A DNA stretch of 64,000 bases from contig NC_061138.1 of NCBI RefSeq assembly GCF_905220365.1, positions 2,046,001 to 2,110,000 of the forward strand, given 5' to 3'. Position numbers and translations under genes: made by a program. The stretch comes from Vanessa cardui (Eukaryota > Arthropoda > Insecta > Lepidoptera > Nymphalidae). Shown in pieces: positions 45,590-58,133 of this stretch (its first letter is position 1; every line of letters starts with the position of its first letter). Under the pieces are notes generated by a model. That model was not told where the DNA came from. It made no database searches and saw only the letters and a program-made list of their open reading frames with translations.

Positions 45590-45660
45590 AATAGATGGAT
45601 GGACGTGAAGTGCTACCCGATGTAAGTAGTCCATAGATAATGACGCTGTAAGAAATATTA
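45590..45660 (-). repeat. family-B fragment
   Basis: Reverse: 'ccatagataatgacgctgta' and 'agaaatattaacta', ending at the family-E copy that follows. Confidence 0.45.
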
Positions 45661-45664
45661 ACTA

Positions 45665-45863
45665 CTAGTAGTCGTCCGCGACTTCGATCACGTTTTAGGG
45701 CGTTTGTTGTTGGTGTTGATGTGTTAGGCAAAAAAGTCCTTGTCCTTACTTGGATTTCAAGTATGTTTCATACCAAATTTCATCAAATTCGGTTCAAGGG
45801 TTTGGTCGTGAAAGAGCGACAGGCAGACAGAGTTACTTTCACATTTATAATATTAAATATAGA
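45665..45863 (-). mobile_element. family-E Helitron-like element, both ends present
   Basis: Reverse: CTAG at 45665-45668 preceded by A, TC end at 45862-45863 followed by T. All internal blocks present ('gtgttaggcaaaaaagtcct', 'caaattcggttcaagggttt', 'cagagttactttcacattta'). It has inserted in or beside the family-B fragment. Confidence 0.7.
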
Positions 45864-47553
45864 TAAGAGCTTACATCACTCATGCACCACGAACCCCAGG
45901 ATCTGAGGTTCCATGTCCCTTACCTAAAAAACGATATGTATTAAGTATAGCTAGGATTTTATAGCATGATCGTCATTTCACTGACCTGTTCTAACCACAT
46001 ATCAGATTATCAGATCTACCACAGGTTCGGAACGTTTCTCGGACCCCTTTTTTCCAATTTTTTATGTACAAATTTATGACAGCTAAGTACATTTACAATA
46101 ATTAAACATTGTACAATAAAAGTATCGCATCTTTCTTGTAAGATATTCTAGACTAGATCTAGTGGAATCGGCAATTTTTCAAGAACGGGACATATCTCTT
46201 CAGTGTCTCACTTTCAAACTAATATTGATCATCGGATGATAAGAGTGAAGATACAGTGATGGCTGATGTTTGTCCACAATTTCATATCGTCTACGCATTT
46301 TGTCAGACTTTGGAGCCGAGTCCATAGGCGCAGCGCAATCGAAATGACATTTTTAGGACGAGGCTTATCATATGTTAAAAAACACGCATATTAATTAGTA
46401 CCGAAATTTCGTTATCAGCAATTTTTTCCCGAATAGCTGGTCGTACTTCTCGTGACCGGAAAATTGTGGTTATACTACTTGATAAGGCCTAATTAAATAT
46501 TTAATCGGTCGAAATAATGACGTTTTTAAATATCGTTTTTGAGATCCGGTTATCCTGTTGTTGACCTTACATTGTGTGTATCGATATATATGTCGGTAAC
46601 AGATCCCGTTGATTCGATTTCCTCAGTCTGGGTATATCTGTAATTTTTATATTTTTTTCCTTGTAATACTATTATGTAACATGTAATTGATTGCTCTGTT
46701 ACTTTTTAATCTGGTAAACTTTCAGGTATCCCAGTTTATAATGTTCAAATCTTCAAAGAAATTTTATAACGCGACCAAATAACGTTGACAAATAAGAGTA
46801 AAGTAAATTTAGCAGACCGATAATTCCTCTAATGAAAGTCAGTTGATCTTCCAAATTATTAAGGATTTATAGGATCAATTGTGAATCCTTGTAGATTTTC
46901 CGTACAGTGTGTGTGAAAATTTTAGTTCGATTGTGACTCCTTAGCTAAGGTCAGTTACGCCTTACCAACCCGTGTTGTCAGTATGATTTAAATTAGTGTA
47001 TTAAATTTTGTTCTGAGATAATTTAATAAAAATATTTAATACTTTTAAAAAATTGAATGAATCGGGTTTCCACATCTCATCTCATATACGATTCCTAATA
47101 ATCCCTAATTGGAATGATCCGGTGAAAATTTGTAAGGATTTTGAAAGTATTTAAAATTTATGGCATTTTAAAATTATTACGGCGATGGTATTGGCTTACG
47201 GCTTAAGAAACTTGTTACCCCTACTATTGTTTTCGAAGTGTATAAAATATTTAGTGATACGTTTGATCGTTTTAAATTTGGTTTGAATCCAGCTTAGACC
47301 GTAACAACAGGCATATGCCCACGTTATACACTTTTGCAGGTGCTTATAGCTGAAGATTTTGTATGAGGTGTATAAAATAAATGTTGGAGATAAAGAGAAA
47401 CTCAATCCAAGTGGGTGAAGCCGTTCAGTTAGATATTTATATTTTCATGTATTATATTACGAAAGCAGACAAAAAAATTGATCCCCAGAATTGAAGCTGG
47501 CAATGTATAAAATATAAACCTCAAACACCTCTAAAGCGCCATCATCTTATTTT
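45864..47553. other. non-coding stretch, possible decayed coding sequence
   Basis: 46010-46480 is less AT-rich and its minus strand shows short peptide-like runs broken by stops, which could be a decayed retroelement. I cannot identify it. The rest is AT-rich. Confidence 0.3.
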
Positions 47554-47784
47554 GACGACCTCCGTGGTCGAGTGGCGTGTACACCGGATTTCATGGGTAC
47601 ATCACTCCGAGGTCCCGGGTTCGATTCCCGGCCGAGTCAATGTAGATTATCATTAGTTTTCTATGTTGTCTTGGGTCTGGGTGTTTGTGGTACCGTCGTT
47701 ACTTGTGATTTCCATAACACTATTGCTTTAGCTACTTACATTGGGATCAAAGTAATGTATGTGATGTTGTCTCATATTTATCTT
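47554..47784 (+). mobile_element. family-C SINE, full length
   Basis: Best copy: 'gacgacctccgtggtcgagt' head, A-box-like 'tggtcgagtgg', B box 'ggttcgattccc', complete body, tail 'gtctcatatttatct'. The 76-codon frame at 47572-47802 is SINE sequence. Confidence 0.85.
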
Positions 47785-48545
47785 ATAGTGTCTCTAATGT
47801 AGAGTGGGTAATTACTCCGGCTCACTCAACATTCAAACATAGTTGAACCTAGTTGAAGACTAAGTAGACTCTTGATAGAACTCATACAAAATACATATAT
47901 ATCAATAATTCCGCTTACATGGAAGTCATACAAGTAATTTTGATGATACACATAAAAAAGAGGTTGTCGATCTTCGTTAAGATAATCTCAACACCAAATA
48001 CGACAATTGACTGACACGTGATCGAACACGACGCGAACAAACGAACTTTCCTTTATAATATTATTAAGGATAAATAAAATAGCGTTTAAGTTGTTATTTA
48101 TATTACGGATGAACAAGGGCAGTCCATTATATTAAGTGGTTTTCTTTGCTCGTAATCGTTTACAAAGTTTCGGATTGTCAACAAGTCCCCGCGGCGCTGT
48201 CTGTCTCCTTATCTAAGGTTTTGTATGTTTTATTATCTGTATCTATCACGAGATTTATACAATTACTTTATATGGAATTATATATTATATATAGTCCTCG
48301 ACTTCATAAATTAAACCATGGTCGATCAGTTGACAGAAAAATTAGATCTGAGTCAAAAGTAATTGGTTGAAATCTGAAAAAGTACAACTGGCTTTCTGAG
48401 TGCTTAATTTATAATTATTTCTTTCGAACTTTGCGTCGAAATGTGATATTCAGTAGCACTGTGGGGAAAGCTCCGACGTACCATATACATACGTATATAG
48501 CATACCTGTACTGAAACAGTGGACGAAAAGCCTTATGAGGAGAAA
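47785..48545. other. non-coding stretch
   Basis: Apparently unique; a 74-codon plus frame (48146-48370) is unrecognised. Confidence 0.3.
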
Positions 48546-48738
48546 TCTTTACATCTTCCCTATATCCCTTTCTATGCATAAATCTTTAAAACTACGCAAC
48601 GGATTTCGTTGCGTTTTTTAATAGATAGAGTGATTCGAGAGGATGGTTTTCATATATAACACATTTACGGAATAAGAAATAAACACTGATAATTTTAGAA
48701 GTCATTGCACCCGTGCGAAGCCAGGGCTTGTCGCTAGT
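48546..48738 (+). mobile_element. family-D Helitron-like copy
   Basis: Starts TCTTTACATC after A, ends 'cttgtcgctag' before T. Shorter than average because the 'gatgt..taaacaaattctgt' block is missing. Confidence 0.6.
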
Positions 48739-48961
48739 TCTTTTCTTTAAATTGAAAATGTTTGTACAGGTTACAATAGTAGGGGCTAACGAAACCCTTA
48801 ACCGTTTTGAATGATAATTCTCCTTGCGGATATTGGTTGGTTCATCTCAATGAGATGCGCCCGGGGCTTTTTATTAGTTTAATGAAATCGAATGAGCGCC
48901 GTCTGTACGTTGACTCTATATATGTGTGCTGATCGGTACACGATTTTTTATTACACATATA

Positions 48962-49182
48962 TCATTACATCGTATAAAAAAAACTGTCTGTCCATATGTA
49001 TGCTTAGTTCCTTAAAATTACGCAAAGGATTTTGATGCTGTTTTTTTTAATGGATAAAGTGATTCGAGAGGTTGTACATAATACGTGGATAATATTTCTA
49101 ACGTGATTTCGTAAATAATCAAATTCTATAGTATATTTAGTATCACTATTGCACCCATACGAAGCCGGGGCTGGTCGCTAGT
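48962..49182 (+). mobile_element. family-D Helitron-like copy
   Basis: Starts TCATTACATCGTATAAAA after A, ends 'gctggtcgctag' before T. Same orientation as, and ~220 bp after, the previous copy. Confidence 0.65.
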
Positions 49183-51271
49183 ATATAATAAATGTATTTT
49201 GTGATTGCAATTTCCTAATGTTCGATTGTAATACGTGAAGTGGTTTCATTACTATATTTTAATTCGAATTAATGATGTCACAATTCGTATCTTATCTAGA
49301 AACCGCATTAATTAATAATTCAACTAACCTTCCCCAACTTCGAATATGAATAATTAAGGTTATAATGACATAAAATCCAAATCGTATCATTGAAATTAAA
49401 GTCTGAAGCATTTAGTTATTATCATGTAGTTTTGCATATGTTATCAGAAAGAGACAGACATATAGTACGTAGCACTTCATCCCTCTCTAACATGAAGGCA
49501 AAACCGCGGACAAAAACGAATATTGTATACTTTAAGATACTTCTAGGATCAGGTTCAATATCGATATGATCAATTACTTTAACGTAATACAAGTTTATCA
49601 CAAGCAACGGTACCACTGATTCGGGAATTTTGCCGGAAATAATGGGAAACACCCAATTAATTACATATTATTTTAATCTCTTACAAATTAAACTAACTTA
49701 ACTATTCGCATAAACATTGGCTGATGAGTATTCCACACATTTTATTTAAAAAAAATCCCCCTTGCTAAGCGATCTGCTTTATTTTGGATGGCAATTAACC
49801 TACTTTCATTTAGCTTTAGACTATGGTTTTAATAATTATCTTAAAGCGCTGTGGCGCTTTCAAGATTTGAGTAGAAATAAATCTTCAAATCAAGGAATGA
49901 GTGTTTTTTTTCTTTATTATTAACAAGAAAGCGGCTAGCAACTATTGTTTCAAAACCGCTTACGCCCTAGCATACTTCGTAACCTTACACCGGGTATTGT
50001 TCGACGCTGCTCCCATTGCAAAAATTCTACCATTCTTACATTTTTATGCCAAACAAATTTCGTTACAGCCCCCAATACGAAATGTCCTAACTACGACTTC
50101 TTTCATTCAATTATAAACTCTCATGTTGTTTTAATATAGTTCAAATTTGTTTTATGTTTCTTATGTAATTGTATCCCAAGAAAATATGGTATAATTTGTT
50201 GAAATAGTAACAGTATATTCTAGAATTCTGCTAACGTCATTTCCAGTGTACTACACCTTTGTTTTAATACGCCTTACCTTGAAATCATCCTTGTGTTTAA
50301 ATTTGACTAACGTCTGACCCTGACTTTACCGGATACAATAATTTTTTTTCGCAATACTATTAATTTAAAAGTATCAATTAAAGAATTTATACATCTAGTG
50401 GTTTCTGTTTTTGTAGCGAGATTATGTTAGGTTGTATAGTATATATAAAACAAAGTTTTTGTTTTAGTTCTGTGGAACGGTTAATTCGAATTTTAAAATA
50501 TACAAGCCTTATTTAAAACTGTTTTAGATTTTTTGCATTTAGTAATATATTTTATTGTACATTGTTCCCAAAATGACTTATAAACCAGCCAATTTTGTGT
50601 TCTTAGTGTGCGCGACAGGTACGCTTGACACACATCCAACATCATACTAATTTACTAGTATATGTGTTCTAAGTGGTCAAATGTTGGCTGCTATATTTTT
50701 CGACGGCGTTCTACAGTTTGAATGTCTTTTAAGCATAAATATACTCACAAGTGAGATACGGCTACTTATAACGACATGTTATAATACGTTGTTACCTTCG
50801 ATATGGAATATAAATTTCTAAAATCTAAGGCTCTGTAATACCATTCCTCTTGTAAAGAATTTCATTTATAATTGAATACAAATTTAAGCTACACAAACAT
50901 TCATTAAATTCTATGCCAGGATTACTTTAAAGTCTCTGACAATACACTTTCCGAATTTTTTGTATTCCTGTTAGATTGTAGGAAGACAGCAAAATTCCTT
51001 GAAATCTTTCCAGAAATATTAAGATCATCTGAAATATTTTTTATTTAAAGATCCCATAATTTTATCGGTAGTTATTATTTGAAGGTTGTATTAATGGTAA
51101 GTGTTTGGTACAAACTCAGATGGTTCCGAGCAAAATGTAACCACTGATAAACCTATTAAGATAACATTGTGTTGCTATATTCTAGTTGGGAGTATCCCAA
51201 AATTGACAGTAATCACGTACCCAATGTTCATGACGGATAATGACAAATTTCTTGACTGTCTATTACAACTG
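49183..51271. other. apparently unique stretch
   Basis: Several frames of 61-76 codons on both strands, two of them (49901-50116 and 49945-50139) overlapping in different registers. None is recognised. No family repeat. Confidence 0.3.
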
Positions 51272-51531
51272 CAACTACAACAGCAGCCTGTAAATTTCCC
51301 ACTGCTGGGCAAAGGCCTCCTCTCCCTTTTGAGGAGAAGGTTCAGAACATATTCCACCACGCTGTTCCAATGCGGGAAATTAGAAACATGCAGGTTTACT
51401 CTCGATGTTTTCCTTCACCGCCGAGCACGAGATGAATTGTAAATACAAATAAAGCACATGAATATTCAGTGGTGCTTACCTGGGTTTGAACCCTCAATCT
51501 TCGGTTAAAAAACCACTAGGCCATCTCGTCT
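51272..51531 (-). mobile_element. family-A SINE with internal deletions
   Basis: Reverse: (aac/agc) tail, 'cagcctgtaaatttcccact', a ~35-bp deletion after 'ccaatgcggg', and part of the anticodon arm missing before 'ccactaggccatctcg'. The overlapping frames at 51101-51442 and 51175-51360 are artefacts of it. Confidence 0.75.
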
Positions 51532-52378
51532 ATTAAATTAAAGGAACCTCCTTTGTCTATAACATTTATGTTCAATTAAAAAACAACTGTAATAAAATTG
51601 CTATAGAGTAACATACGTAAATTTCGAAATCAAAGTTGGGACAAACATTTACAAACGTTTTACCTTTGATCCGATAACTTTACCCACCAAATCCGCATTC
51701 CATTCAGACCGTTCTCCGAAATGCAACACTTATTGAAGTGCATAAGGAAAATCAATTAATACTATTTATGCAATATACCGTATCTAAAAATAGCAGTATA
51801 TAACGTAGGATGTGTGTAATTGTAGCATTAAATATTTTCCAGTTGAATAATAAGTGACATAGTCTACTCTTATTTCACTCTTAGACATAGGCATCAGGAG
51901 AAAACTTATTATCATAATCTGAAAAAAAAAAAAAAATATGTGTGACAGATATTTTGCTTTTTATCATTATTATCAGCATCCTTCTACTATTGGGGATTAG
52001 CCTTTCTCCGCAAGCTATAGTTACACTCCGCTTTCTTTGCCTAGCAACAACTCCTGCTTCTCTTAAAACAAACAATGAATATTACAGTTTGAGATCATAA
52101 ATCATCATCACAAAATACGTGATAATTAAAGTTACGTTAGTCGTAATTGCCATTAGCAAAAGATAATTGTAAGCTTAGCCTAGTTTGCAAGTTCGGTCTA
52201 GACAAAAACTTGATGTCCTTGTTCGAACAGCTCTTTGAACTTCTTCTAACCAGACTATTGCGACACATACGATTACATTACTAATGGCCTCGTATTAAAG
52301 ATATATTTTGATTATTTTCCGAATTTTCCCTTTAATCTTGTAACTTGTATGCATATCTTTATCAAGTGATTTACATTA
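51532..52378. other. non-coding stretch with a possible family-J scrap
   Basis: 51960-52075 (attattatcagcatccttct) resembles family J at 4603 weakly. A-run at 51921-51935. No gene. Confidence 0.3.
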
Positions 52379-52535
52379 AATCAAATCAAATCAAAATAAG
52401 CTTTATTCAAGTTTGCTTTTACAAGCAGTTTTGAATCGTTATTTTACAATTAAGTGAAGCTACCACCGGTTCGGAAAGTAGATTCTACCGCGAAGAACCG
52501 GCAAGAAACTTAGTAGTTACTCTTTTTCAACATTT
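52379..52535 (+). repeat. family-F repeat, full length
   Basis: (atcaa)n start at 52379, 'taagctttattcaagtttgc', 'gcagttttgaatcgttattt', 'aagtgaagctaccaccggtt', 'gaagaaccggcaagaaactt', to 'gttactctttttcaac'. Confidence 0.7.
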
Positions 52536-53932
52536 AAAAAATACAAAGTCAAGTTAGTTAAATACAAATATTTAAATTAATATATCCTGCTTGGAAGTCA
52601 ACGGGTATTAATAGGTTAGGTTACTTTGTCGAATTTAATTACGATTGATACGGTTTTGTCGCGGACACTTATTATAATAGTGTGGTCTTATTTCTTTCAT
52701 CTTTGGTTCAATTGGTTTTATCGCATTACTGAATAGGATAAAGACCTTGTCTGAAGGGCGAGTCTCAAAAGATTTCGTCTCGTATGAAACCTATGTTATG
52801 ATTTAGTAGAACGAACGATCAAATTCAAATCTGATTTAAGGGTTCAGAGTACTCGGCGATAAATTAAAATTCATGACAACTGAGTATGTTGCAAAAATCT
52901 GACAATGAGATGTATGAACAATGAGCAATGGGATAGCGTCGGGGATCAAAGATAAGGAAAGTGGGTGAAGGTATCACTCAACAACTGGAGGTACATGGGT
53001 TGTTAATAAATAAATTGATATATACTTTTTTTTATTTAAATATCATTTTTTTTATTCAAATGGCATTCCAGCTGATGGTTAGCGGTAACCACAAAAAATC
53101 AAATTTAATAAATAATTTGTTCAAGTAAGGCATCAAATTAGATTTGGACCGTCATGTTAGACCAGGATTCTATCGATAATTGACAAGAAAAACTTAACTA
53201 CTATGTTTCACAATTTTAATTGCAGAGTATTTTAATAAAGTACAGTTAAGTCTTTTTACCTACATTATATATTCTGCCTAGAAATTAAGAAATACAAAGT
53301 TCATGATTGTTGATCATGCGTATAGTATCTACATATAAATACAAAACATAATAAAATAAAGTTCGAAATCTTTATTTACCCTTTACACAATATAATAAAC
53401 CACTCAAACAAGTATTACATCGCTAAAACTTAATTCTTTAAACATTAAATTGTTATCATCGAAAATAATTTAAATCAAGCGAAATAAAAAACATTCAGTT
53501 TTCAATCCGCAGAATATTACTCGAACAATTCATATTGTACATCGTTTCGTTTCGTCTGGAGGTCAGTAGAACAGGTTCGCCCTTCGCCAGCCATGACCTA
53601 CCTCCTTGAGTTATGGGGCACGGGGAACTCAGGTAAGGCGGTACACCGTGTGACCGATAAATGTAGTGAATATTGTACGCTCATGGTCATATTTAATTTC
53701 AATCAATGTTCGATGTTTATGTGTGTTTTTATATTTCACAATTTTCGGTACAAAGTTCTCTTACTGAGTGACTAAAGAGGACTCGAGGATATCGTTACGT
53801 AATGAAAACGCCTTTCCCTCTCTTTTTTGTTGTCTCTTTCTGTTGTAATGCTATTTCATTTAACATTATTTACAGTAATTATGCGGAAATATTTGACAAT
53901 ATTTTTTTTTTAATATTTCATTGTGTCTGTTA
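52536..53932. other. non-coding stretch
   Basis: Apparently unique AT-rich DNA. A short less AT-rich patch is at 53560-53660 and its 60-codon frame is unrecognised. Confidence 0.3.
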
Positions 53933-54199
53933 TCTTTACATAGTATAAAACAAAGTCGCTTACCGCTGTCTGTGCCTATGTATGCTTAGATCTTTAAAAT
54001 TTCACAACGGATTTTGATGCGGTTTTTTTTAAATAGATAAAGTGATTCGAGAGGAAGCTTTTTGTATGTAATACATGGACATTATAGTAAAGAAACACTG
54101 ATAATTTTAGATGTTTGTTTTTTATGTAGTATATAAACAAATCCAGTAGAATATTTAGTACTAGTAATGCACCCTTGCGAAGCCGGAACGTGTTGCTAT
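53933..54199 (+). mobile_element. family-D Helitron-like copy
   Basis: Longest D copy here. Starts TCTTTACATAGTATAAAACA after A. All blocks are present; the 3' end is mutated to 'cggaacgtgttgctatt'. Confidence 0.65.
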
Positions 54200-55121
54200 T
54201 ATAATATACAGGCAGCTTTGTTCCAAGTGGGTATTCCACGACATATATATTTTTTACTGTCTTTATTGTAACTTGCAGTGTTTCTTTGTTTGATCAAATC
54301 CTGTTAAATTAAGACTTCTATTAGTCCATTTAATTGTTAATTTAATTTCAATGACAAAGCATTTTATTGCAAGCATGCCTAGATTCTAGAAGGAACTTCT
54401 CAACTGTGATCAGTACGGAAATGGACTATTGCATGTGTGTATGTTTATACATACAATAGCTATGTATGTAGTTGTGTATGCGATCGATTTCAACGAATGT
54501 CGCGTTGTGAAAGACGTACCGTCGATTTATGATGATGTAGATTTATGACGTCACTGTAAAATCAAATATGGCGGATTACAGACGCGTCGGTATTTGTAAA
54601 AAGCATTTGCAAGTTGAATTTGAACGATAAATATTTATTTGGATAAAATGTTTTTGATTGGTTAATATGTGATTATATTTATCTTATTTTTGACAGAATT
54701 TGCTTTAAATTAGTAATGTGTGGTCACTGCTTATTATTTTATTTCCTATTCCGAGTTCATATAAGTTAATTTTTAGGTAGGATATATATGCGATTTAATT
54801 CAAAAGTAAGTACCGAGTTGTTTTTATACTTCGTGATAGGCCATTGTGCAAGCCTGTTTTAGTATTTTATACTCATTATTAAAATAAACCACTAAACAGA
54901 ACTGGTACAAAGTGCGAGTGAATCAGTGTAATTTGGACACAAAGGTGAAAACTTAATATATTTTGTGCAGATTTAATATCTATGTGAGGCGATTGCTATC
55001 AGATGGCATATTGCTTACATACTATGAATTTAAACATACTTACAAAAATATTTTTCTGGACCTGCTTGTGCATAGTATTATATGTATGCAAGAAGTCTTA
55101 TAAAATGACGAGTAGTAATAC
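54200..55121. other. non-coding stretch
   Basis: 54480-54600 is less AT-rich, with tgacgtca at about 54548-54555 and 'aaatatggcgg' just after; a 20-residue frame starts at that ATG. A diverged plus family-B start lies at about 54835-54965. Confidence 0.3.
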
Positions 55122-55260
55122 TTAACATCTTAGTTCCCAATGTTGGCGGCGCATTGACGATGTAAGGAATAGTTAATATTTCTTACAGCGTCATTGTCTA
55201 TGGGTGATGATTCACTTACAATCAGGTGGCCCATGTGCTCGTCCGCCAACCTATTCCATA
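55122..55260 (+). repeat. family-B repeat, 3' half
   Basis: 'ttaacatcttagttcccaat' to 'cgtccgccaacctattcca'. The middle is nearly consensus. Confidence 0.65.
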
Positions 55261-56137
55261 TAAAAAATACAATTTGTTATGTGTGCGGTGATACTTTGCT
55301 TAAAAATTATAAGTCCTATCGTTGTGTGTTGCGTTTCGATCACTTCGAAACAACTTAATTAATTAATTAATTTCGATGATAAGCCGTATCACGAACACAT
55401 CCCGTAACGTTCTTGTAGGTTTTTATCGGTATTTTAAAAAATTCAAACGAAATTTTAGCTCCAGTGCATTTGTTAAGCTAGCTTAGAACATATATATTAT
55501 TCTACAAATATATGTCAAATGTATGTCTGCCTTTTAAATAAAAAAATCTAAGTCTTTTGTGTTTAAAGAAGATCTTTTTTTTTCTCAAAGAGATTTACAA
55601 ATAAATCACTAAAATATACTAGCCTTATTACATATATCCTTATTTATATTCATTAGAACACAATACACAAACACAGTACGAAATATATAATACATATAAT
55701 GTATATAACAAGGGTAGGATCAAATGTTTTCTGTTGTTTATGTTGCGCGTCTAACCATCTTGACTCACTAAACATCATTGATTTTGTATGAAAAGATATG
55801 TGTGAAAATAAAAAAAAGATTTGTTTTCTAAACTACCATAGAATATGTATATGATATAGCTAACATATAATAAAACATTATATGTATATTTCAAACAGAG
55901 ACACAGCACGTTTTCACGCGGTTGCAGTTTATTAATAAAATAAAATTATATTATGAATATAATTTTTACCAGATCCCTCTTCTAAAATATGAAAAACTTT
56001 TTCTAAATACAAATTTCGAAGACAAATCTTCAGAATTTCTTTACATTATATGCAACACTGTAACATGCGGATTTGGAAGTACTTTTATGAGCCTAAGGAA
56101 TAAATGAATGTTTGTATAATTATATTTAACATTTTAG
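55261..56137. other. AT-rich non-coding stretch
   Basis: A run of 'taat' units near 55347-55366, otherwise AT-rich with no recognisable feature. Confidence 0.35.
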
Positions 56138-56312
56138 GGGGTATGTCACCCCATATGTATGTCATATGTTAGACAAAAAGTATGTCCCTCCTTGGAGCTC
56201 AAGTTTGCTTCTTAACCAATTTCATGGAATTCGTTTTGGCAGTGAATAAGTGATAAATAGACAAACAGACAGATAGACAGAGTTCCATTCACATTTATAA
56301 TAACAATATAGA
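56138..56312 (-). mobile_element. family-E copy, 3' end lost
   Basis: Reverse: 'catatgttagacaaaaagta', 'cttggagctcaagtttgctt', 'cagacagatagacagagttc', with the TC end at 56311-56312 followed by T. Confidence 0.6.
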
Positions 56313-57411
56313 TTATAAGACAATATTCCATAAAGATAGATCATATGAATACATTTCCTCTAAATGAGTCCAAACCGACCTTAGTTGTCCAATGAAATTA
56401 TGATCATTTAATCGCTATGAATGTAAAATCTCTTAAACAATACGTATATTTGAGATAATATTAAATCACCCAGGTATAATTGACTTAGGTGCTCGGTCAC
56501 ACGAGAAAGTGAAGGCGCCCACAGCCGCCCACGAGCATCATCTCCCTACGTCCTAAATATTAAGAACAGAATGTCTGTTTGATATCATTCTTGATAGATT
56601 AATATCATGTTTGTAGTTTATGTAATTGTCATTCTATTTTTAAAAGGTAACGATCACAACCTTATTGATAAATATAGTGTAGGGGGCGATTAGTTAAGCA
56701 ATGTTGTCTTTTTTTTTCGAATGTTCTTTGTTTAATGAGGACAAAGAAAGAAATTAATGTTCCAAATACTTGCAACCAACGCTTACTATAAAGATCAAAG
56801 AGTTTTCTATACTATTATAATGGGTGGTCACACTACTTTAATTATTAATACATTTAAATTCAGTGGTATTTGTCCAATTAAAACAAACAATCTTCGTTTA
56901 AGATTCACATCGTCAGTATTAAGGAATAAAAGCTTAAGCGCCACAACAGCACTTTAGTAAATAACATTTAACGCCATCATATTAAATCATATTTTCCAAA
57001 ACTACCATTTCGACGCTCAATTTTTACTAACATGTTATAACCATTAGGCAATCTTGGCTCATAACTTACCGGTAAAGATACAAGACATCATAAATAACAA
57101 GTCTTGCAGTTGAAGCGACAAAAAAAAAGTTGGAAAGGCAATTAACATGACAATTAGCTAAACAATGGTTGACAAATTATCGTCATACGCGGAAGTTCGG
57201 CCGCGATAGAACACCGCTTCCTGAGGCCGTGTGTATGGGAATATTAGTATTATCCAGTTCATGTTATCGTACGATTCGATGTTATGGTGCTTATCTCAGT
57301 GGGAATGTATCGAAATCGTACGTTACGCGTCAGTGTGGAGTCACTAACTTTTTTATAGGCCAACGTATTTTTTTAACAGACAACGTCCAATCTAGGGTCA
57401 TGACCCATAGG
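56313..57411. other. apparently unique stretch
   Basis: 57160-57420 carries an 83-codon plus frame with mixed residues, not recognised; its last codons are family-H repeat. No other feature. Confidence 0.3.
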
Positions 57412-57480
57412 AGGGCCTAGGCATATTAGGGTAGTGGGGCTCCCCTATGACAGAATAGTATTTTGTTAGAACAGACAAAA
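57412..57480 (+). repeat. family-H repeat fragment
   Basis: 'ggagggcctaggcatattag', 'gtagtggggctcccctatga', 'cagaatagtattttgttaga' matches 63050-63125 in order. Confidence 0.5.
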
Positions 57481-57918
57481 AAACTTTCATTGTTCTTCAA
57501 TAAATAAAGTAACTGATTTATTACATTAAAGATATATAGATAGATAGGTTTTGGATGTATCGGAAAAGTCAGAATCTTTAGTTTGAAAATATGCAGATAT
57601 TTTTATCTGATCTGAGCCCCTACCGATTGCAGGGCGAAAGTCCCCACTGAGGAAGAGGGATCTGGTAAAAATTATATTCATAGTATAATTTTATTTTATT
57701 AATAAACTGCAACCGCGCGATTTCATAGATTTCATAGATTTATCTATTTATAAATATTTCGCTTATAAGTCAGGAAAGGTTAAGGAGAAATTAACGGTAA
57801 GCAAATCAAAATATATTTTATTGAACTAGGAACTTAACAGAATTCGCCTTTGACAGATTTTATGTCCTAGTTATCTTCTATTTTGTTCTTTTTACAAAAA
57901 TTGGAAAAATATCATCAC
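57481..57918. other. non-coding stretch
   Basis: A possible further family-H scrap at 57610-57650 (gagcccctaccgattgcagg). Otherwise AT-rich. Confidence 0.3.
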
Positions 57919-58133
57919 ATTGGACAACATCACATACATTATTCTGATCCCAATTAAGTAACTAAAACACTTGTGGTATGGAAAATCAGAAGTAACGACG
58001 GTACCACAAACACCCAGATCCAAAATAACATAGGAAATTTCTACATCGAATCGGCTGGGAATCGAACCCGGAACCTCGGAGTGCCGTACCCATGAAAACC
58101 GGTGCACTCACTACTCGACCACGGAGGTCGTCA
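57919..58133 (-). mobile_element. family-C SINE, full length
   Basis: Reverse: 'cattggacaacatcacatac' to 'ctcgaccacggaggtcgtc'. B-box complement 'gggaatcgaacc' intact. Confidence 0.8.

Noticed and set aside
46010..46480. Possible decayed retrotransposon coding sequence on the minus strand
   Set aside because: Only short runs between stops; no RT, integrase or gag motif can be pointed to.
47554..47640. Head with A and B boxes that could be called a tRNA gene
   Set aside because: The sequence continues into the conserved family-C body and recurs at five other places, so it is a SINE head, not a tRNA gene. The family-A heads were rejected for the same reason.
55922..56107. 61-codon plus frame
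   Set aside because: Asn/Tyr/Lys/Ile-rich, as expected from AT-rich chance sequence.
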